Part shown: positions 1 to 7,525 of the stretch, piece by piece
Numbering within the stretch: the stretch's first letter is position 1
Layout: each line of letters opens with the position of its first letter
Made by a program: the position numbers and the translations under genes
The notes under the pieces: generated by a model
Databases searched by the model: none
Told to the model about the DNA's origin: nothing
Seen by the model: only the letters and a program-made list of their open reading frames with translations
NCBI GenBank assembly: GCA_002298155.1
Contig: DBME01000327.1
Span: 1-11,639, forward strand
Length of the DNA: 11,639 bases
Direction of reading: 5' to 3'
DNA from: Holophagaceae bacterium UBA706
GTDB lineage: Bacteria; Acidobacteriota; Holophagae; Holophagales; Holophagaceae

Positions 1-2
1 CG

Positions 3-206
3 GTGGGGGATGCCCTCACCGACCTGCTCGCGGCCGCGGCGCGCCTGCCGGATTCCTGCCCCCTGGGCGGGGACGGCGGCGCCGCCGCCCTGGCCGACTT
101 CGATCTGGCATCCCAGATGACCTGGCTGTTCCCACCGCGGCGGGCGCCAGGTTCACCCCCAATGGCCGCGCTTCTGGAAGGAGCGGTAGATGAAGCCCAT
201 GACTGA
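3..206 (+). CDS. C-terminal part of an unrecognised protein (5' end outside window)
   Basis: An open frame enters from the left edge and ends at the TGA at 204-206. About 67 residues are visible. They are rich in Ala, Leu, Gly and Asp, and include DALTDLLAAAARLPDS and a later LASQMTWLFPP stretch. Third codon positions are nearly all G or C over the first ~45 codons, as in the clear genes here. The other two plus frames hit stops at 118-120 and near 190 and read as Arg/Pro/Gly-rich shadows. The frame overlaps the start of the next gene (190) by 17 nt, which would suit a co-transcribed pair. The GTG at position 3 is probably internal, so the true start lies upstream. I do not recognise a family. 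It could be a chance open frame, because G/C bias weakens over the last 20 codons. Confidence 0.42.
   Translation: MGDALTDLLAAAARLPDSCPLGGDGGAAALADFDLASQMTWLFPPRRAPGSPPMAALLEGAVDEAHD
178..183 (+). promoter_or_regulatory. Shine-Dalgarno AAGGAG fixing the start of the 69-aa gene
   Basis: AAGGAG lies 6 nt before the ATG at 190. The second in-frame ATG (199) would be 15 nt away, so 190 is the preferred start. Confidence 0.6.
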
Positions 207-399
207 GCAGGAACTGCGGGCGGCGGCGGGCGATGAGCTCGTGGACGCCATGAAGAACCATATCGTCCAGCTCAAGGCCCAGAACATGGACGCCGAGCAG
301 ATCAAGGCGGAGCTCGCCACGAAGTTCGACCTGGACAGCCTCGGCAGCGTGGGCAGGCTCGTGCCCATCGGCCTGGCAGATGGGCCTGACGCCCAGTAG
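190..399 (+). CDS. Small hypothetical protein, 69 aa
   Basis: This 69-residue, charged, Ala/Leu-rich protein starts at ATG 190 behind a well-placed AAGGAG and ends at TAG 397-399. It has no signal peptide, membrane segment or cysteine. Residues about 5-45 look mostly helical (TEQELRAAAGDELVDAM, then LKAQNMDAEQIKAELATKF). The acidic/basic spacing would suit a helical hairpin or a small protein-binding module. The tail from about residue 50 is Gly/Leu/Pro-rich and probably flexible. Its start overlaps the upstream frame by 17 nt, so the two may be translationally coupled. It converges on the propeller kinase gene with a hairpin between them. I recognise no family and propose no function. Confidence that it is a real gene rests on the ribosome-binding site and codon bias. 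Confidence 0.65.
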   Translation: MKPMTEQELRAAAGDELVDAMKNHIVQLKAQNMDAEQIKAELATKFDLDSLGSVGRLVPIGLADGPDAQ

Positions 400-410
400 G
401 AAGGCGGTGG

Positions 411-434
411 CGGCGGGGAGCCCGCTCCCCGCCG
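411..434. terminator. Perfect GC hairpin between convergent genes, possible bidirectional terminator
   Basis: A perfect 10-bp stem (CGGCGGGGAG / CTCCCCGCCG) has a CCCG tetraloop. It starts 12 nt after the stop of the 69-aa gene and ends 4 nt from the stop of the minus-strand kinase. Neither side has a T-run, so it is not a classical intrinsic terminator. It may act as a bidirectional barrier or a 3'-end-protecting stem. Confidence 0.45.
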
Positions 435-438
435 TCCA

Positions 439-3027
439 TCAGTCCTTGAGGCCTTCCAGCAGGTAGAGGTTGGAGGGCAGCTTGACCAGGTTCGCTGCAA
501 CGACCTTCCCATCCGCGGAAACGAAGGGGTTGGTCAGGATCTGGCCCATGTCCTCGGTCGTCAGCGTAAGCAGGTGCTGGCGCTGTCCGGTGGCGACATC
601 CACGGTGGAGATCTCCCTGGGCAGGGCTCCCTGCCTCCACACGAAAACCCGCCGGGAATCCCGGGTCCAGCCCGCGGTGAATTCGCCCTTGGCCAGTCCC
701 GGGATGTCCTGGGGAATCCGGTCCGGGGCCGTGAGGTCCACCAGCACGAGCTTGCGGTTCTCCTCGGCGACAAGGTAGCGGCCGTTGGGCGAAATCCGGA
801 TCCAGTCCGCGCTGCAGGTCACCCCTTCCGGGGAAACCGGCTTGGGTTGGCCGCCCTGGAGGTCCAGGAGCCAGACGCGTGAGGGACGCCCCGGTACATG
901 GCCGGCCGCGAGGATCCCGTTCCCGTCCGCTGTCCACTGGATTTCGATGATGCCAGCGAGTTGCGGAACCTCCATCTGCCGGGCCTGGCCCTGGGGTCCC
1001 GTGGGCATCAGATGGATGGCGGCCCGTGAACCGGGTGCCACCACCGCCAGCCAGGTTCCGTCCGGCGAGAGGCTGCCGACGCTGCCCCGCCCCAGGAAGG
1101 TGGGCAGGCCGCCTTCCACGGAGCGGGAATAGAGGGTGGGGTCCTCCTTGCCCGGCTGGGAGGAGGCGAGGGCCTGGATGAGAACACGGCGGCCATCGGG
1201 GGAGAGGCCGAAGAGGTTGCCGCCGCCCCGCACCGAAAGGTCCTGGGGCTGGATGTCCGGGCGCCAGACCCGGATGCTCGTTTCCACCCGGGCTTCGCTC
1301 AGGAGGAGCCGGCCCGCGGTGTCGGCGTCCTGGATGGACCAGCCGCCCGGGATCTCGCCCACCTTCCGGTCCGCGCCGTTGACGGTGAAGGCGAGGATCT
1401 CGGTGGCTCCCCGTTCGGTCCTGAGGGCCGTCACGGCTTCGCGGCCCCGCCAGGCGAGCCCCTGGAACCGGCCCCTCCGGGGCAGGGTGCGGAGTTCGCC
1501 CGAGGCCAGGTTCAGGAGGCAGAGGGCATAGTCGGACTGGTTCAGATCCTGGTGGGCGCATTCGAGGAAGGCCAGGTAGCGGCCGTCACGGGAGAACCTT
1601 GGATTGCTGAGGTAGGTGCCCCTTTCCAGGCGCACGGTGCCGGCGGGGCATTCCAGGCTGAACCGGCCCGCGACGCAGCGCACCACGGCCAGGTCCCCCG
1701 TCGGCGAGAAATCGGCGGACACCACGTCCTGGATCATCGCCCGGGGCGCGGTGCCCCGGCCGACGGCCAGTGCGAGCGTGCCCCGGAAAAGTTCGAGCGA
1801 GTCCAGGTCGCGCTTGGGTTCCAGCTGGACGGCCCATTCGCCCCGGGTGGACACGCCGAGGAGCCTCGCGGGCGCCTCTCCGGCGATGGTCTCCTCCAGG
1901 TAGTCGATGCGCAGGGACAGGAGCTTGGGGTCCCCGCCGCCCTGCAGGAGGTCGTAGACCACCTCGAGGCCATCGTTGCTGAAGCGGGCGCCGCCGATCT
2001 CCCCCCGCTGGAAGGTGAGCTGGCGGAACCGGGGCGGCCCCGGTGGCGCCTTCGTCAGGAATCCGCCCAGGAACACCAGGGCGGCCACCGCCAACCCGGG
2101 CACCCACCACCGCCACCGGCTCGCCGCGAAACGCCGCCACGGAGCCAGGGCCGTGGTCCGATCGGGCACGGTGCCGCTCCATTGCGACAGGCCTCGCAGT
2201 GCGAACGCCAGATCGTGGGCGGAATGGAAGCGTCCCTGGGGTTCCTTGGCCAGGCAGGCCTCCAGGACCCGCTCCAGCGCGGGCGGAACCTGGATGGCCG
2301 GGTCCATGGGGGGGACCTCCTCCTTCAGGATCGCGCTGAGGACTTCCACGCTGGTGGGGCGCTTGAAGGGGCGTTCGCCGGTGAGCATCTCCCACAGGAT
2401 CACGCCCAGGCTGAACAGGTCGCTGCGGCCATCCACCACCTCCCCGCGGATCTGCTCGGGGCTCATGTAGGCGGCGGTGCCCATGAGGAGGCCATCCTGG
2501 GTCTTCAGCTCGCCGGCGATGCGGGTGGCGGTCTCCTCGACGTTGCTGCGCTGGGGGGTGGCGATGCCGAAGTCGAGGACCTTGACGTGCCCCAGTTCGG
2601 TGATGAAAAGGTTGTCCGGCTTGAGGTCCCGGTGAACGATGCCCTGGTTGTGGGCCGCGGCCAGGCCGTCGGCCACCGCCGCCGTGATTTCGGCGGCCTT
2701 GCGCCAGGGCAGGCGGCCCCGGCTCAGCCGGTTTCGGAGGGTCTCCCCGGAGAGGAGCTCCATGACCAGGTAGGGGTGTCCGTCCTGCTCCCCCGCGTCG
2801 AAGACCTGCACCAGGTTCGGGTGGGACAGGGAGGCGAGGATGCGGGCCTCCCGCTGGAAACGCCGGAGGCGCTGCACGTCCTTGGCGAAGCCACTGGGCA
2901 GGACCTTCACGGCCACATCCCGGTCCAGGTTGGGGTCGTGGGCCCGGTAGACGTCACCCATACCCCCGGATCCGATCAGGCCGAGAATTTCATAGTTGCC
3001 CAGATTGAAACCCGACGAGAGGGACAT
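439..3027 (-). CDS. Membrane-anchored Ser/Thr protein kinase with C-terminal TolB/WD40-like beta-propeller
   Basis: This 862-residue Hanks-type kinase would phosphorylate Ser/Thr on protein partners from the cytoplasmic face. The kinase domain (about 12-280) is intact: glycine loop GSGGMGDV (19-26), ATP lysine in VAVK (K41), HRDLKPDN (132-139, catalytic D134), DFG (152-154) and MSPEQ (188-192). One membrane segment (about 307-324, WWVPGLAVAALVFLGGFL) follows a basic Arg/Trp stretch, predicting the C-terminal half outside. Residues 330-862 hold a series of strand-turn units with SPDG/SRDG/SPNG-like turns (e.g. FSPTGDLAVV, FSRDGRYLAFL, LSPDGRRVLI, ISPNGRYLVAEE), typical of a TolB/PD40 propeller, presumably the sensory domain. 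The start is firm at the 5' side because an in-frame TGA lies two codons upstream of the ATG. No clear Shine-Dalgarno is visible. It is divergent from the TPR kinase. The ligand is unknown. Confidence 0.93.
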   Translation of the reverse strand: MSLSSGFNLGNYEILGLIGSGGMGDVYRAHDPNLDRDVAVKVLPSGFAKDVQRLRRFQREARILASLSHPNLVQVFDAGEQDGHPYLVMELLSGETLRNRLSRGRLPWRKAAEITAAVADGLAAAHNQGIVHRDLKPDNLFITELGHVKVLDFGIATPQRSNVEETATRIAGELKTQDGLLMGTAAYMSPEQIRGEVVDGRSDLFSLGVILWEMLTGERPFKRPTSVEVLSAILKEEVPPMDPAIQVPPALERVLEACLAKEPQGRFHSAHDLAFALRGLSQWSGTVPDRTTALAPWRRFAASRWRWWVPGLAVAALVFLGGFLTKAPPGPPRFRQLTFQRGEIGGARFSNDGLEVVYDLLQGGGDPKLLSLRIDYLEETIAGEAPARLLGVSTRGEWAVQLEPKRDLDSLELFRGTLALAVGRGTAPRAMIQDVVSADFSPTGDLAVVRCVAGRFSLECPAGTVRLERGTYLSNPRFSRDGRYLAFLECAHQDLNQSDYALCLLNLASGELRTLPRRGRFQGLAWRGREAVTALRTERGATEILAFTVNGADRKVGEIPGGWSIQDADTAGRLLLSEARVETSIRVWRPDIQPQDLSVRGGGNLFGLSPDGRRVLIQALASSQPGKEDPTLYSRSVEGGLPTFLGRGSVGSLSPDGTWLAVVAPGSRAAIHLMPTGPQGQARQMEVPQLAGIIEIQWTADGNGILAAGHVPGRPSRVWLLDLQGGQPKPVSPEGVTCSADWIRISPNGRYLVAEENRKLVLVDLTAPDRIPQDIPGLAKGEFTAGWTRDSRRVFVWRQGALPREISTVDVATGQRQHLLTLTTEDMGQILTNPFVSADGKVVAANLVKLPSNLYLLEGLKD

Positions 3028-3048
3028 GGATCAGACCGAATCTATAGG

Positions 3049-3192
3049 GTGAGGCATTTCACAGGTTACCAGATGATCTCGGGTTTCATCATCTACCTGG
3101 CCAACCTGCTCGGGTTCTTCTGGTTCGATGTGATCTGCGGCGTGGCGGTGGGAATCGGTCTGCCCATGCTCCTGCTGGAACTCCTTCCGTAG
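3049..3192 (+). CDS. Possible small hydrophobic membrane protein (39-47 aa)
   Basis: A short frame between the divergent kinases ends at TAG 3190-3192. From ATG 3073 it encodes 39 residues; from GTG 3049 it encodes 47. The sequence is almost wholly hydrophobic (SGFIIYLANLLGFFWF, then DVICGVAVGIGLPMLLLELLP), enough for one long or two short membrane helices broken at Phe-Asp. About 33 of 39 third positions are G/C, against about 24 of 39 for the opposite-strand frame over the same bases, which favours the plus strand. The ribosome-binding signal is poor: AGG at 3063-3065, 7 nt before ATG 3073, and none for GTG 3049. I recognise no family. It could be a regulator or partner of the adjacent kinases, or a chance open frame. 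The minus-strand alternative encodes a charged, less credible peptide. Confidence 0.35.
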   Translation: MRHFTGYQMISGFIIYLANLLGFFWFDVICGVAVGIGLPMLLLELLP

Positions 3193-3198
3193 CGCAGG

Positions 3199-3212
3199 AT
3201 CACCGCGGTGAT
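3199..3212. repeat. 14-bp perfect palindrome ATCACCGCGGTGAT
   Basis: A perfect palindrome with no spacer begins 7 nt after the stop of the small hydrophobic frame and lies upstream of the TPR kinase. It could be an operator half-site pair. A palindrome of this length is expected about once by chance in a window this size, so support is weak. Confidence 0.3.
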
Positions 3213-3237
3213 GAATCGCTTGTTGCATGGCGCCGGG

Positions 3238-3266
3238 TTGTCGCGTTGTATCTCGTTGAATATATG
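3238..3266 (+). promoter_or_regulatory. Candidate sigma-70-like promoter for the TPR kinase
   Basis: TTGTCG (3238-3243) and TATATG (3261-3266) are 17 bp apart, each matching 4 of 6 consensus bases, inside the most AT-rich stretch upstream of the TPR kinase. This would give a leader of roughly 180 nt to ATG 3452. The match is modest and sigma preferences in this lineage are not assumed to equal those of E. coli. Confidence 0.22.
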
Positions 3267-3451
3267 GATTTGTTCGAAATTTAGCTCAAACTGCATCCAC
3301 CCCTTCAGGCCTTCCAGCCCGGTCGATGCCGGGTCTTGACATGCATCACTGACCCCCGGCCCGGGTCCCTCCATCCTTCCCTATGCGCTTGCGGGGACCT
3401 GGCCGATCGCCCCACCCCCCCCTTGCCACCCTTGGAGACACCGGACCGCCC

Positions 3452-6229
3452 ATGGACGTTCCAGACGACGGCCTCACCCGCTCAGCCGACAACCCGACCG
3501 CATCGGAGATCACGCCGCTGCAGCCGGGGGACTGGGTCGGGCGTTACGAAGTGGAGGCGCTCCTGGGCAAGGGCGGCATGGGCGCGGTCTACCGGGTGCG
3601 GGACTCGGTGCTTGAGCGCACCGTCGCCCTCAAGGCCATCCGCCTGGGCGAGGAGGGGGATCCGGCAATCCTAATGCGCTTCCGGCGGGAGGCCATGGCC
3701 CTGGCCCAGCTGAACCACCCCAACGTCTGCCAGGTGCACGACTGGGTGGAATGGGGGCGGGAGGCCTTCATCGCCATGGAGTACGTGGAGGGCGAGACCC
3801 TGGGCGCGGCGGGCCCCTCCATGGGAACCCAGGCCAAGCTGCGGGCCCTGCGCGCCATCGCCGGGGCGCTGGAGGCCGCCCACGCCAAGGGCATCGTCCA
3901 CCGCGACCTCAAGCCCGCCAACATCATGGTGGACGGCAAGGGCCGCATCAAGGTGCTGGACTTCGGCCTGGCGCGCTTCCTCGAACCCGGCGAGACGGCG
4001 CCGGACCTGCCCGAAGGGGCCGTCCCCGGCGTCTTCCCCGAGGACCACCCGCACACGTCCATGCGGCCTCCCGAGGACGACGATCCCACCCGTCTGTCCG
4101 GTTCCGTCACCACGGGGAGCTCGAGGGACTCGCTCACCATGGTCGGGTCCTTCATGGGCAGCCCCATCTACGCCTCGCCCGAGCAGTGCGCGCGGTACGC
4201 CGTGGGGCCGCCCAGCGACATCTTCTCCATGGGCCTGGTGGCCTGGGAGCTGCTTCTGGGCGACCACCCCTTCCCGGGAACGGGCGCCGACCGCATGGCC
4301 GCTGTGGTGGCCGGCAAGATGAAGTCCCTTTCGGGACGCAAGCTGCATCCCCGCATGGCGGCCCTGCTGCGTTCCATGCTCGCGCGGAATCCCCAGGACC
4401 GTCCCACCGCGGCGGCGGTGGCCGAGGTCCTGGACCGGCAGCTCAAACCCTTCCCCGTGGCCGCCTGGATCGCCGCGGGCGTGGCCACCCTGGCCATGGC
4501 GCTTGGGTTCGCCTACGAGTCCTACAGCCGTGGCGTGATCGGGGACCTGGTCAAGGACCGCCCGCCCAGGGTGGTGGTGCTGCCCATCCACAACGGCACC
4601 GGCGACCCCGGCCTGGGCCCCCTGGCCGAAGTGGGCATGACCGAGCTCATGGGCACCGCCCTTCGGGGCTCCCCGCGCCTGATGGTGGTGGACGGCGAGG
4701 CCCTGAACCGGGCCTTCGCGTCGCTGCGCCTGGACCCCGGCAAGCCCCTGAGCCCCGCGGCCCGCGACCAGATCCTGGACGCCCTGGGCGTCCCCCTGGG
4801 ACTCGAAGGCGCGCTGGACCGGGACGTGTCCACCGGTGCCCTGCGTTTCCGCTACGCGCTGGTGTCCCGCTCGGGCAAGGACCGGTACCGCGGAGAGGCC
4901 TCCCTGCCCGCGGAGCGTGCCTCGGCGGCCTACGATCTGGTGGAGCGCGCAGCGGCGGAGATCCTCCGCAAGGTCGATCCGCTGGGGGGTGCCCCGGCCC
5001 GGGGCGAGGCCCCGCCGCCGGAAGCCTTCGCCGCCTACGCACAGGGAAAGGCGATCTTCCAGAAGGGCGATTTCAAGCGCGGGGAAGCCCTGTTGGCGGA
5101 GGCCGCCCTGAAGGCTCCCTCCTATGCCCCGGCCGTCACGGCCTACGCTTCGACCCTGCGCCGCCTGGGCAGCGACCGCGCCCTGCCGGTGGCCAACTGG
5201 GCGCTCATGGCCGCCCGGGCCACGGGCGACCGCTGGGCGGAAGGGCGTGCCCTGGGCATCAAGGCCTACCTGGCCCGGGACCGTGGGGACCTGGATGAAT
5301 CCGTCGCCCTGCGCCGCACCACCCTGGCCCTGGCGGAATCCCTGGGCGATCTGGACGGGGCGGCGGTGGCCACCAACCACCTGGGCCTCATCGCCGCCGA
5401 ACGGGGCCAGGACGCCGAGGCCCAGCGTCTCTACGAGCGAAGCCTGGAACTCTCCCGCAAGGCCGGCGACAAGACCTACGTCGCCCTGGCGCAGATCAAC
5501 CTAGCCAATCTCGCCATGAAGCGCGGCGACCTTTCCACCGCCCTGGCCCGCTACCAGGACATCCAGGAGACCCAGGCCGCCATCGGCAACCGGTTCGGCG
5601 AGGGCCTGGCCCTCAACAATCTGGGCGTGGTGGCCCTGACCACCGGCGACCTGGACCGTGCGGCGGAATACCTGACCCGGGCCCTGGACCAGCGCACGCT
5701 CCTGGGCGATCTGGCGGGACGCGCCACGACCCAGCGCAACCTCGGCATCCTCGCCCTGATGAGGGGCGATCTGGTCCAGGCCCGCAGCCTCTACGAACAG
5801 GCCCTGGGCACCGCCCGGGAGTCCGGCATCCAGACCATCGTCGCCGAGTGCCGGTTCTGCCTGGGCGAGCTGCACCGCATGCAGCAGCGCTTCCCCCAGG
5901 CCTGCGAGGAGTACCGTCAGACCGCCGAGCTCCTGGCCAACGGCGCCACCCCCATGGTGCGCACCGCCGCCCTGGCGGGGCTGGCGGAGTGCGAGGCCCG
6001 CCAGCGGCCCGCGCGGTGCCGTGAAGCCCGCGCGCGCCTGGAGACACTGGATCGTTTGCGTCTGGACTCACCCTACATGCACCGGGCCTGGGCCTGGGTG
6101 CACTGGGCTTCCGGCGACCGGGAGAAGGCCCTGGCTGAACTGGAACGCGCCAAGGCCGATCCCACCCACATGGCACCCGAGATCCGGCAGGAGCTCGTCG
6201 AGACCGAGGCGCGGATGCGCAGGCATTGA
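3452..6229 (+). CDS. Membrane-anchored Ser/Thr protein kinase with TolB-N-like domain and C-terminal TPR array
   Basis: This 925-residue Hanks-type kinase has a complete catalytic core: GKGGMGAV (39-46), K61 in VALK, HRDLKPAN (150-157, catalytic D152), DFG (170-172) and ASPEQ (E244). The DFG-to-SPE distance is about 72 residues, against 37 in the neighbouring kinase, because of an acidic, Pro/Ser/Thr-rich insert in the activation segment. One membrane segment lies at about 334-354 (FPVAAWIAAGVATLAMALGF). Residues about 370-505 (RVVVLPIHNGTGDPGLGPLA...) resemble the TolB N-terminal-like domain found in COG5616 proteins. From about 524 to 915 there is an array of TPR units, partly of about 40-residue periodicity (e.g. 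NHLGLIAAERGQDAEAQRLY, NNLGVVALTTGDLDRAAEYL), for protein binding. The start at 3452 is preferred over ATG 3383: a GGAG lies 14 nt upstream, and the intervening 23 codons are an unconvincing Pro/Arg-rich extension. It ends 19 nt from the convergent CMD-family gene. The target is unknown. Confidence 0.92.
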   Translation: MDVPDDGLTRSADNPTASEITPLQPGDWVGRYEVEALLGKGGMGAVYRVRDSVLERTVALKAIRLGEEGDPAILMRFRREAMALAQLNHPNVCQVHDWVEWGREAFIAMEYVEGETLGAAGPSMGTQAKLRALRAIAGALEAAHAKGIVHRDLKPANIMVDGKGRIKVLDFGLARFLEPGETAPDLPEGAVPGVFPEDHPHTSMRPPEDDDPTRLSGSVTTGSSRDSLTMVGSFMGSPIYASPEQCARYAVGPPSDIFSMGLVAWELLLGDHPFPGTGADRMAAVVAGKMKSLSGRKLHPRMAALLRSMLARNPQDRPTAAAVAEVLDRQLKPFPVAAWIAAGVATLAMALGFAYESYSRGVIGDLVKDRPPRVVVLPIHNGTGDPGLGPLAEVGMTELMGTALRGSPRLMVVDGEALNRAFASLRLDPGKPLSPAARDQILDALGVPLGLEGALDRDVSTGALRFRYALVSRSGKDRYRGEASLPAERASAAYDLVERAAAEILRKVDPLGGAPARGEAPPPEAFAAYAQGKAIFQKGDFKRGEALLAEAALKAPSYAPAVTAYASTLRRLGSDRALPVANWALMAARATGDRWAEGRALGIKAYLARDRGDLDESVALRRTTLALAESLGDLDGAAVATNHLGLIAAERGQDAEAQRLYERSLELSRKAGDKTYVALAQINLANLAMKRGDLSTALARYQDIQETQAAIGNRFGEGLALNNLGVVALTTGDLDRAAEYLTRALDQRTLLGDLAGRATTQRNLGILALMRGDLVQARSLYEQALGTARESGIQTIVAECRFCLGELHRMQQRFPQACEEYRQTAELLANGATPMVRTAALAGLAECEARQRPARCREARARLETLDRLRLDSPYMHRAWAWVHWASGDREKALAELERAKADPTHMAPEIRQELVETEARMRRH

Positions 6230-6248
6230 CTTCCCGGATGCCGCACGG

Positions 6249-6989
6249 CTAGTCGTTGAGGCAGCGAAGGGCATTGAGCGTGCGAGGGTACCCCACATAA
6301 GGAAGCAACTGCGTGACGACCGCCACCAGGAGATCCTTGTCATTTCCCAAGCGCATGTTGCCTTTGATGTGTCCCATGAGCTGGGGTTCGCACCCTCCCA
6401 AAGCCACAAGCATCGCGAAGGTGAGCAGTTCCCGCGTCCGCAGGTCGAGGCCCCCCCGGGTGTAGTAGTCGCCGAAGCAGTTGGCGGACAGGTGGTCGTT
6501 GATGTGGCGCTGCCCGGCGGGGGTCGCCTGGTGCATCGCCTCGATCATCGGCCCGAAGATTTCCACCTGCGCGGCCAGCCCCGCCGCGTGGCGGGTGGCA
6601 GGGGTGGTGGTGGAAAGCCGCTCCAGGGGCAGCTTCACGCCCAGATCCGTGAGGACCTGGTTGGTGGCGTGGAGGAAATCGAAGACCTTTCCGATGCCGC
6701 AGTAAGGCACGGCCTGGTAGACGATCTCCTTGATCTCCACGGGTGAAACGCCGACGTTGAAGGCCCCCCGCACCATCACCCGGAACTCGCCCAGCGCCTG
6801 GCTCGCGATGAGGGCCGCGAGGATGGTCATGAGGCGCGTCCGATCGTCCAGGTCACCGTGGACCAGCACCTGGTCGAAGGCGAAGTTGTCAAAGAATTCG
6901 ATGAATTCAGGGTCCGTGATTTTGAGGGTGGACCGGTGGCCCGGAAACAGCTTCTCGTGGTTGCGCTGGGCGGCTTCGCTGATGCTCAT
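6249..6989 (-). CDS. Carboxymuconolactone decarboxylase (AhpD/CMD) family protein, two-domain
   Basis: This 246-residue protein has two CMD-like helical repeats. The first (about 35-115) contains ALIASQALGEFRVMVRGAFNVGVSPVEIKEIVYQAVPYCG, shown here as a description of the region 59-98 with key residues E68, E85, E88, Y96 and C97. The second (about 155-244) contains TRELLTFAMLVALGGCEPQL and ends in LLPYVGYPRTLNAL. The AhpD-type CxxC pair is absent: C200 is followed by E-P-Q, with H207 retained. True disulfide reductase activity is therefore doubtful. The family includes decarboxylases and peroxide-linked proteins, and the substrate here cannot be read from sequence. The ATG overlaps the flavodoxin stop (ATGA, 6986-6989), so it is probably translated by coupling. 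Its own upstream GGGGT is a poor ribosome site. It is the last gene of the operon, and no terminator is visible in the 19 nt before the convergent kinase. Confidence 0.88.
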   Translation of the reverse strand: MSISEAAQRNHEKLFPGHRSTLKITDPEFIEFFDNFAFDQVLVHGDLDDRTRLMTILAALIASQALGEFRVMVRGAFNVGVSPVEIKEIVYQAVPYCGIGKVFDFLHATNQVLTDLGVKLPLERLSTTTPATRHAAGLAAQVEIFGPMIEAMHQATPAGQRHINDHLSANCFGDYYTRGGLDLRTRELLTFAMLVALGGCEPQLMGHIKGNMRLGNDKDLLVAVVTQLLPYVGYPRTLNALRCLND

Positions 6990-7525
6990 GGCCGGACCCC
7001 GGGGGTTTCCAGGCCGAGGCCCTTGATCCAGCCGGCGATGGCACCGCCGGACTTCTGGACGGCGCTGCCCTTGATGGCCAGGCCCTTGAGGACCGTGGCG
7101 CCGGGGCAGGCCTTGCGTATGTCGCCTTCGCTCCCGCCCAGGCCGCTACCCTCGTGGGTGCAGAAGGGGACGAGGGTCTTCCCCTTGAGGTCATGGGCCT
7201 CCAGAAAGGTGAAGACCACCATGGGCATGGTGTTCCACCAGTTGGGATAGCCGAGGAAGATCACGTCGTAGGCGTCCAGGTCGCCCAGGTCGGCGGCGAG
7301 GGCGGGTCTCGCCTTCCGGCGCAGTTCATCCTCGGCCACTTCGGTGGCTTCCTGATAGTCGGCGGGGTAGGGCTCCCGGGTTTCGATGTGGAAGGTGTCG
7401 CCCCCCGTGACAGCCTGGATCAGGCCCGCGGCCACCTCGGTGTTGCCCACCGGCAGATCGACGATGCTGCCGCTGACATAGTTGGCGCCGCGGCGGGAGT
7501 AGTAGGCGATGAGGATCCGGGTCAT
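6986..7525 (-). CDS. Flavodoxin family protein (Flavodoxin_4 type)
   Basis: This 179-residue protein would bind FMN and carry or donate electrons in the cytoplasm. The N-terminus MTRILIAYYSRRGANY matches the first strand and phosphate-binding loop of flavodoxins. The centre has DAYDVIFLGYPNWWNTMPM, then LVPFCTHEGSGLGGS, a block characteristic of the stand-alone Flavodoxin_4 group, which is often annotated as flavodoxin or NAD(P)H-quinone-oxidoreductase-like. Length is as expected for the family. ATG 7525 is chosen because homologues begin with this strand and no ATG or GTG lies upstream in frame before the end of the AraC gene. It lacks its own Shine-Dalgarno. Instead, an 18-codon leader ORF with a strong site ends on it (ATGA overlap). 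Its own stop overlaps the next gene's start in the same way. It could supply electrons to, or be reduced in concert with, the operon's reductases; that is inference. Confidence 0.92.
   Translation of the reverse strand: MTRILIAYYSRRGANYVSGSIVDLPVGNTEVAAGLIQAVTGGDTFHIETREPYPADYQEATEVAEDELRRKARPALAADLGDLDAYDVIFLGYPNWWNTMPMVVFTFLEAHDLKGKTLVPFCTHEGSGLGGSEGDIRKACPGATVLKGLAIKGSAVQKSGGAIAGWIKGLGLETPGVRP

Larger units (their letters stand above)
3028..3451. other. Divergent intergenic region between the two kinase genes
   Basis: This roughly 420-nt region must carry promoters for both kinases. It contains the small hydrophobic frame (3049-3192), a 14-bp palindrome (3199-3212), and an AT-richer block (about 3241-3300) with a sigma-70-like hexamer pair. 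A pyrimidine/GC-rich stretch runs up to the TPR kinase start. On the minus strand the only -10-like string near the propeller kinase start is TATAGA (3042-3047), with no matching -35. No RNA gene is seen. Confidence 0.5.

Noticed and set aside
1552..3192. 546-codon plus-strand open frame opposite the propeller kinase
   Set aside because: It is antisense to an unmistakable kinase and rich in His/Gln/Gly/Arg, as expected of a GC-rich shadow. Only its last 39-47 codons, beyond the kinase start, look coding and are listed separately.
3031..3228. 65-codon minus-strand frame between the kinases
   Set aside because: It is the charged mirror image of the hydrophobic plus-strand frame, with only about 62% G/C at third positions over the shared part.
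3336..3341. Perfect TTGACA -35 hexamer upstream of the TPR kinase
   Set aside because: Nothing resembling a -10 lies 16-18 nt downstream (GC-rich GGCCCGGGTCC), so it is probably fortuitous.
3383..3451. 23-codon N-terminal extension of the TPR kinase
   Set aside because: Pro/Arg-rich, no ribosome-binding site at ATG 3383, and no relation to kinase N-termini.
3671..5380. 569-codon minus-strand open frame opposite the TPR kinase
   Set aside because: Shadow of the kinase and TPR codons; low-complexity Gly/His/Arg composition and no recognisable domain.
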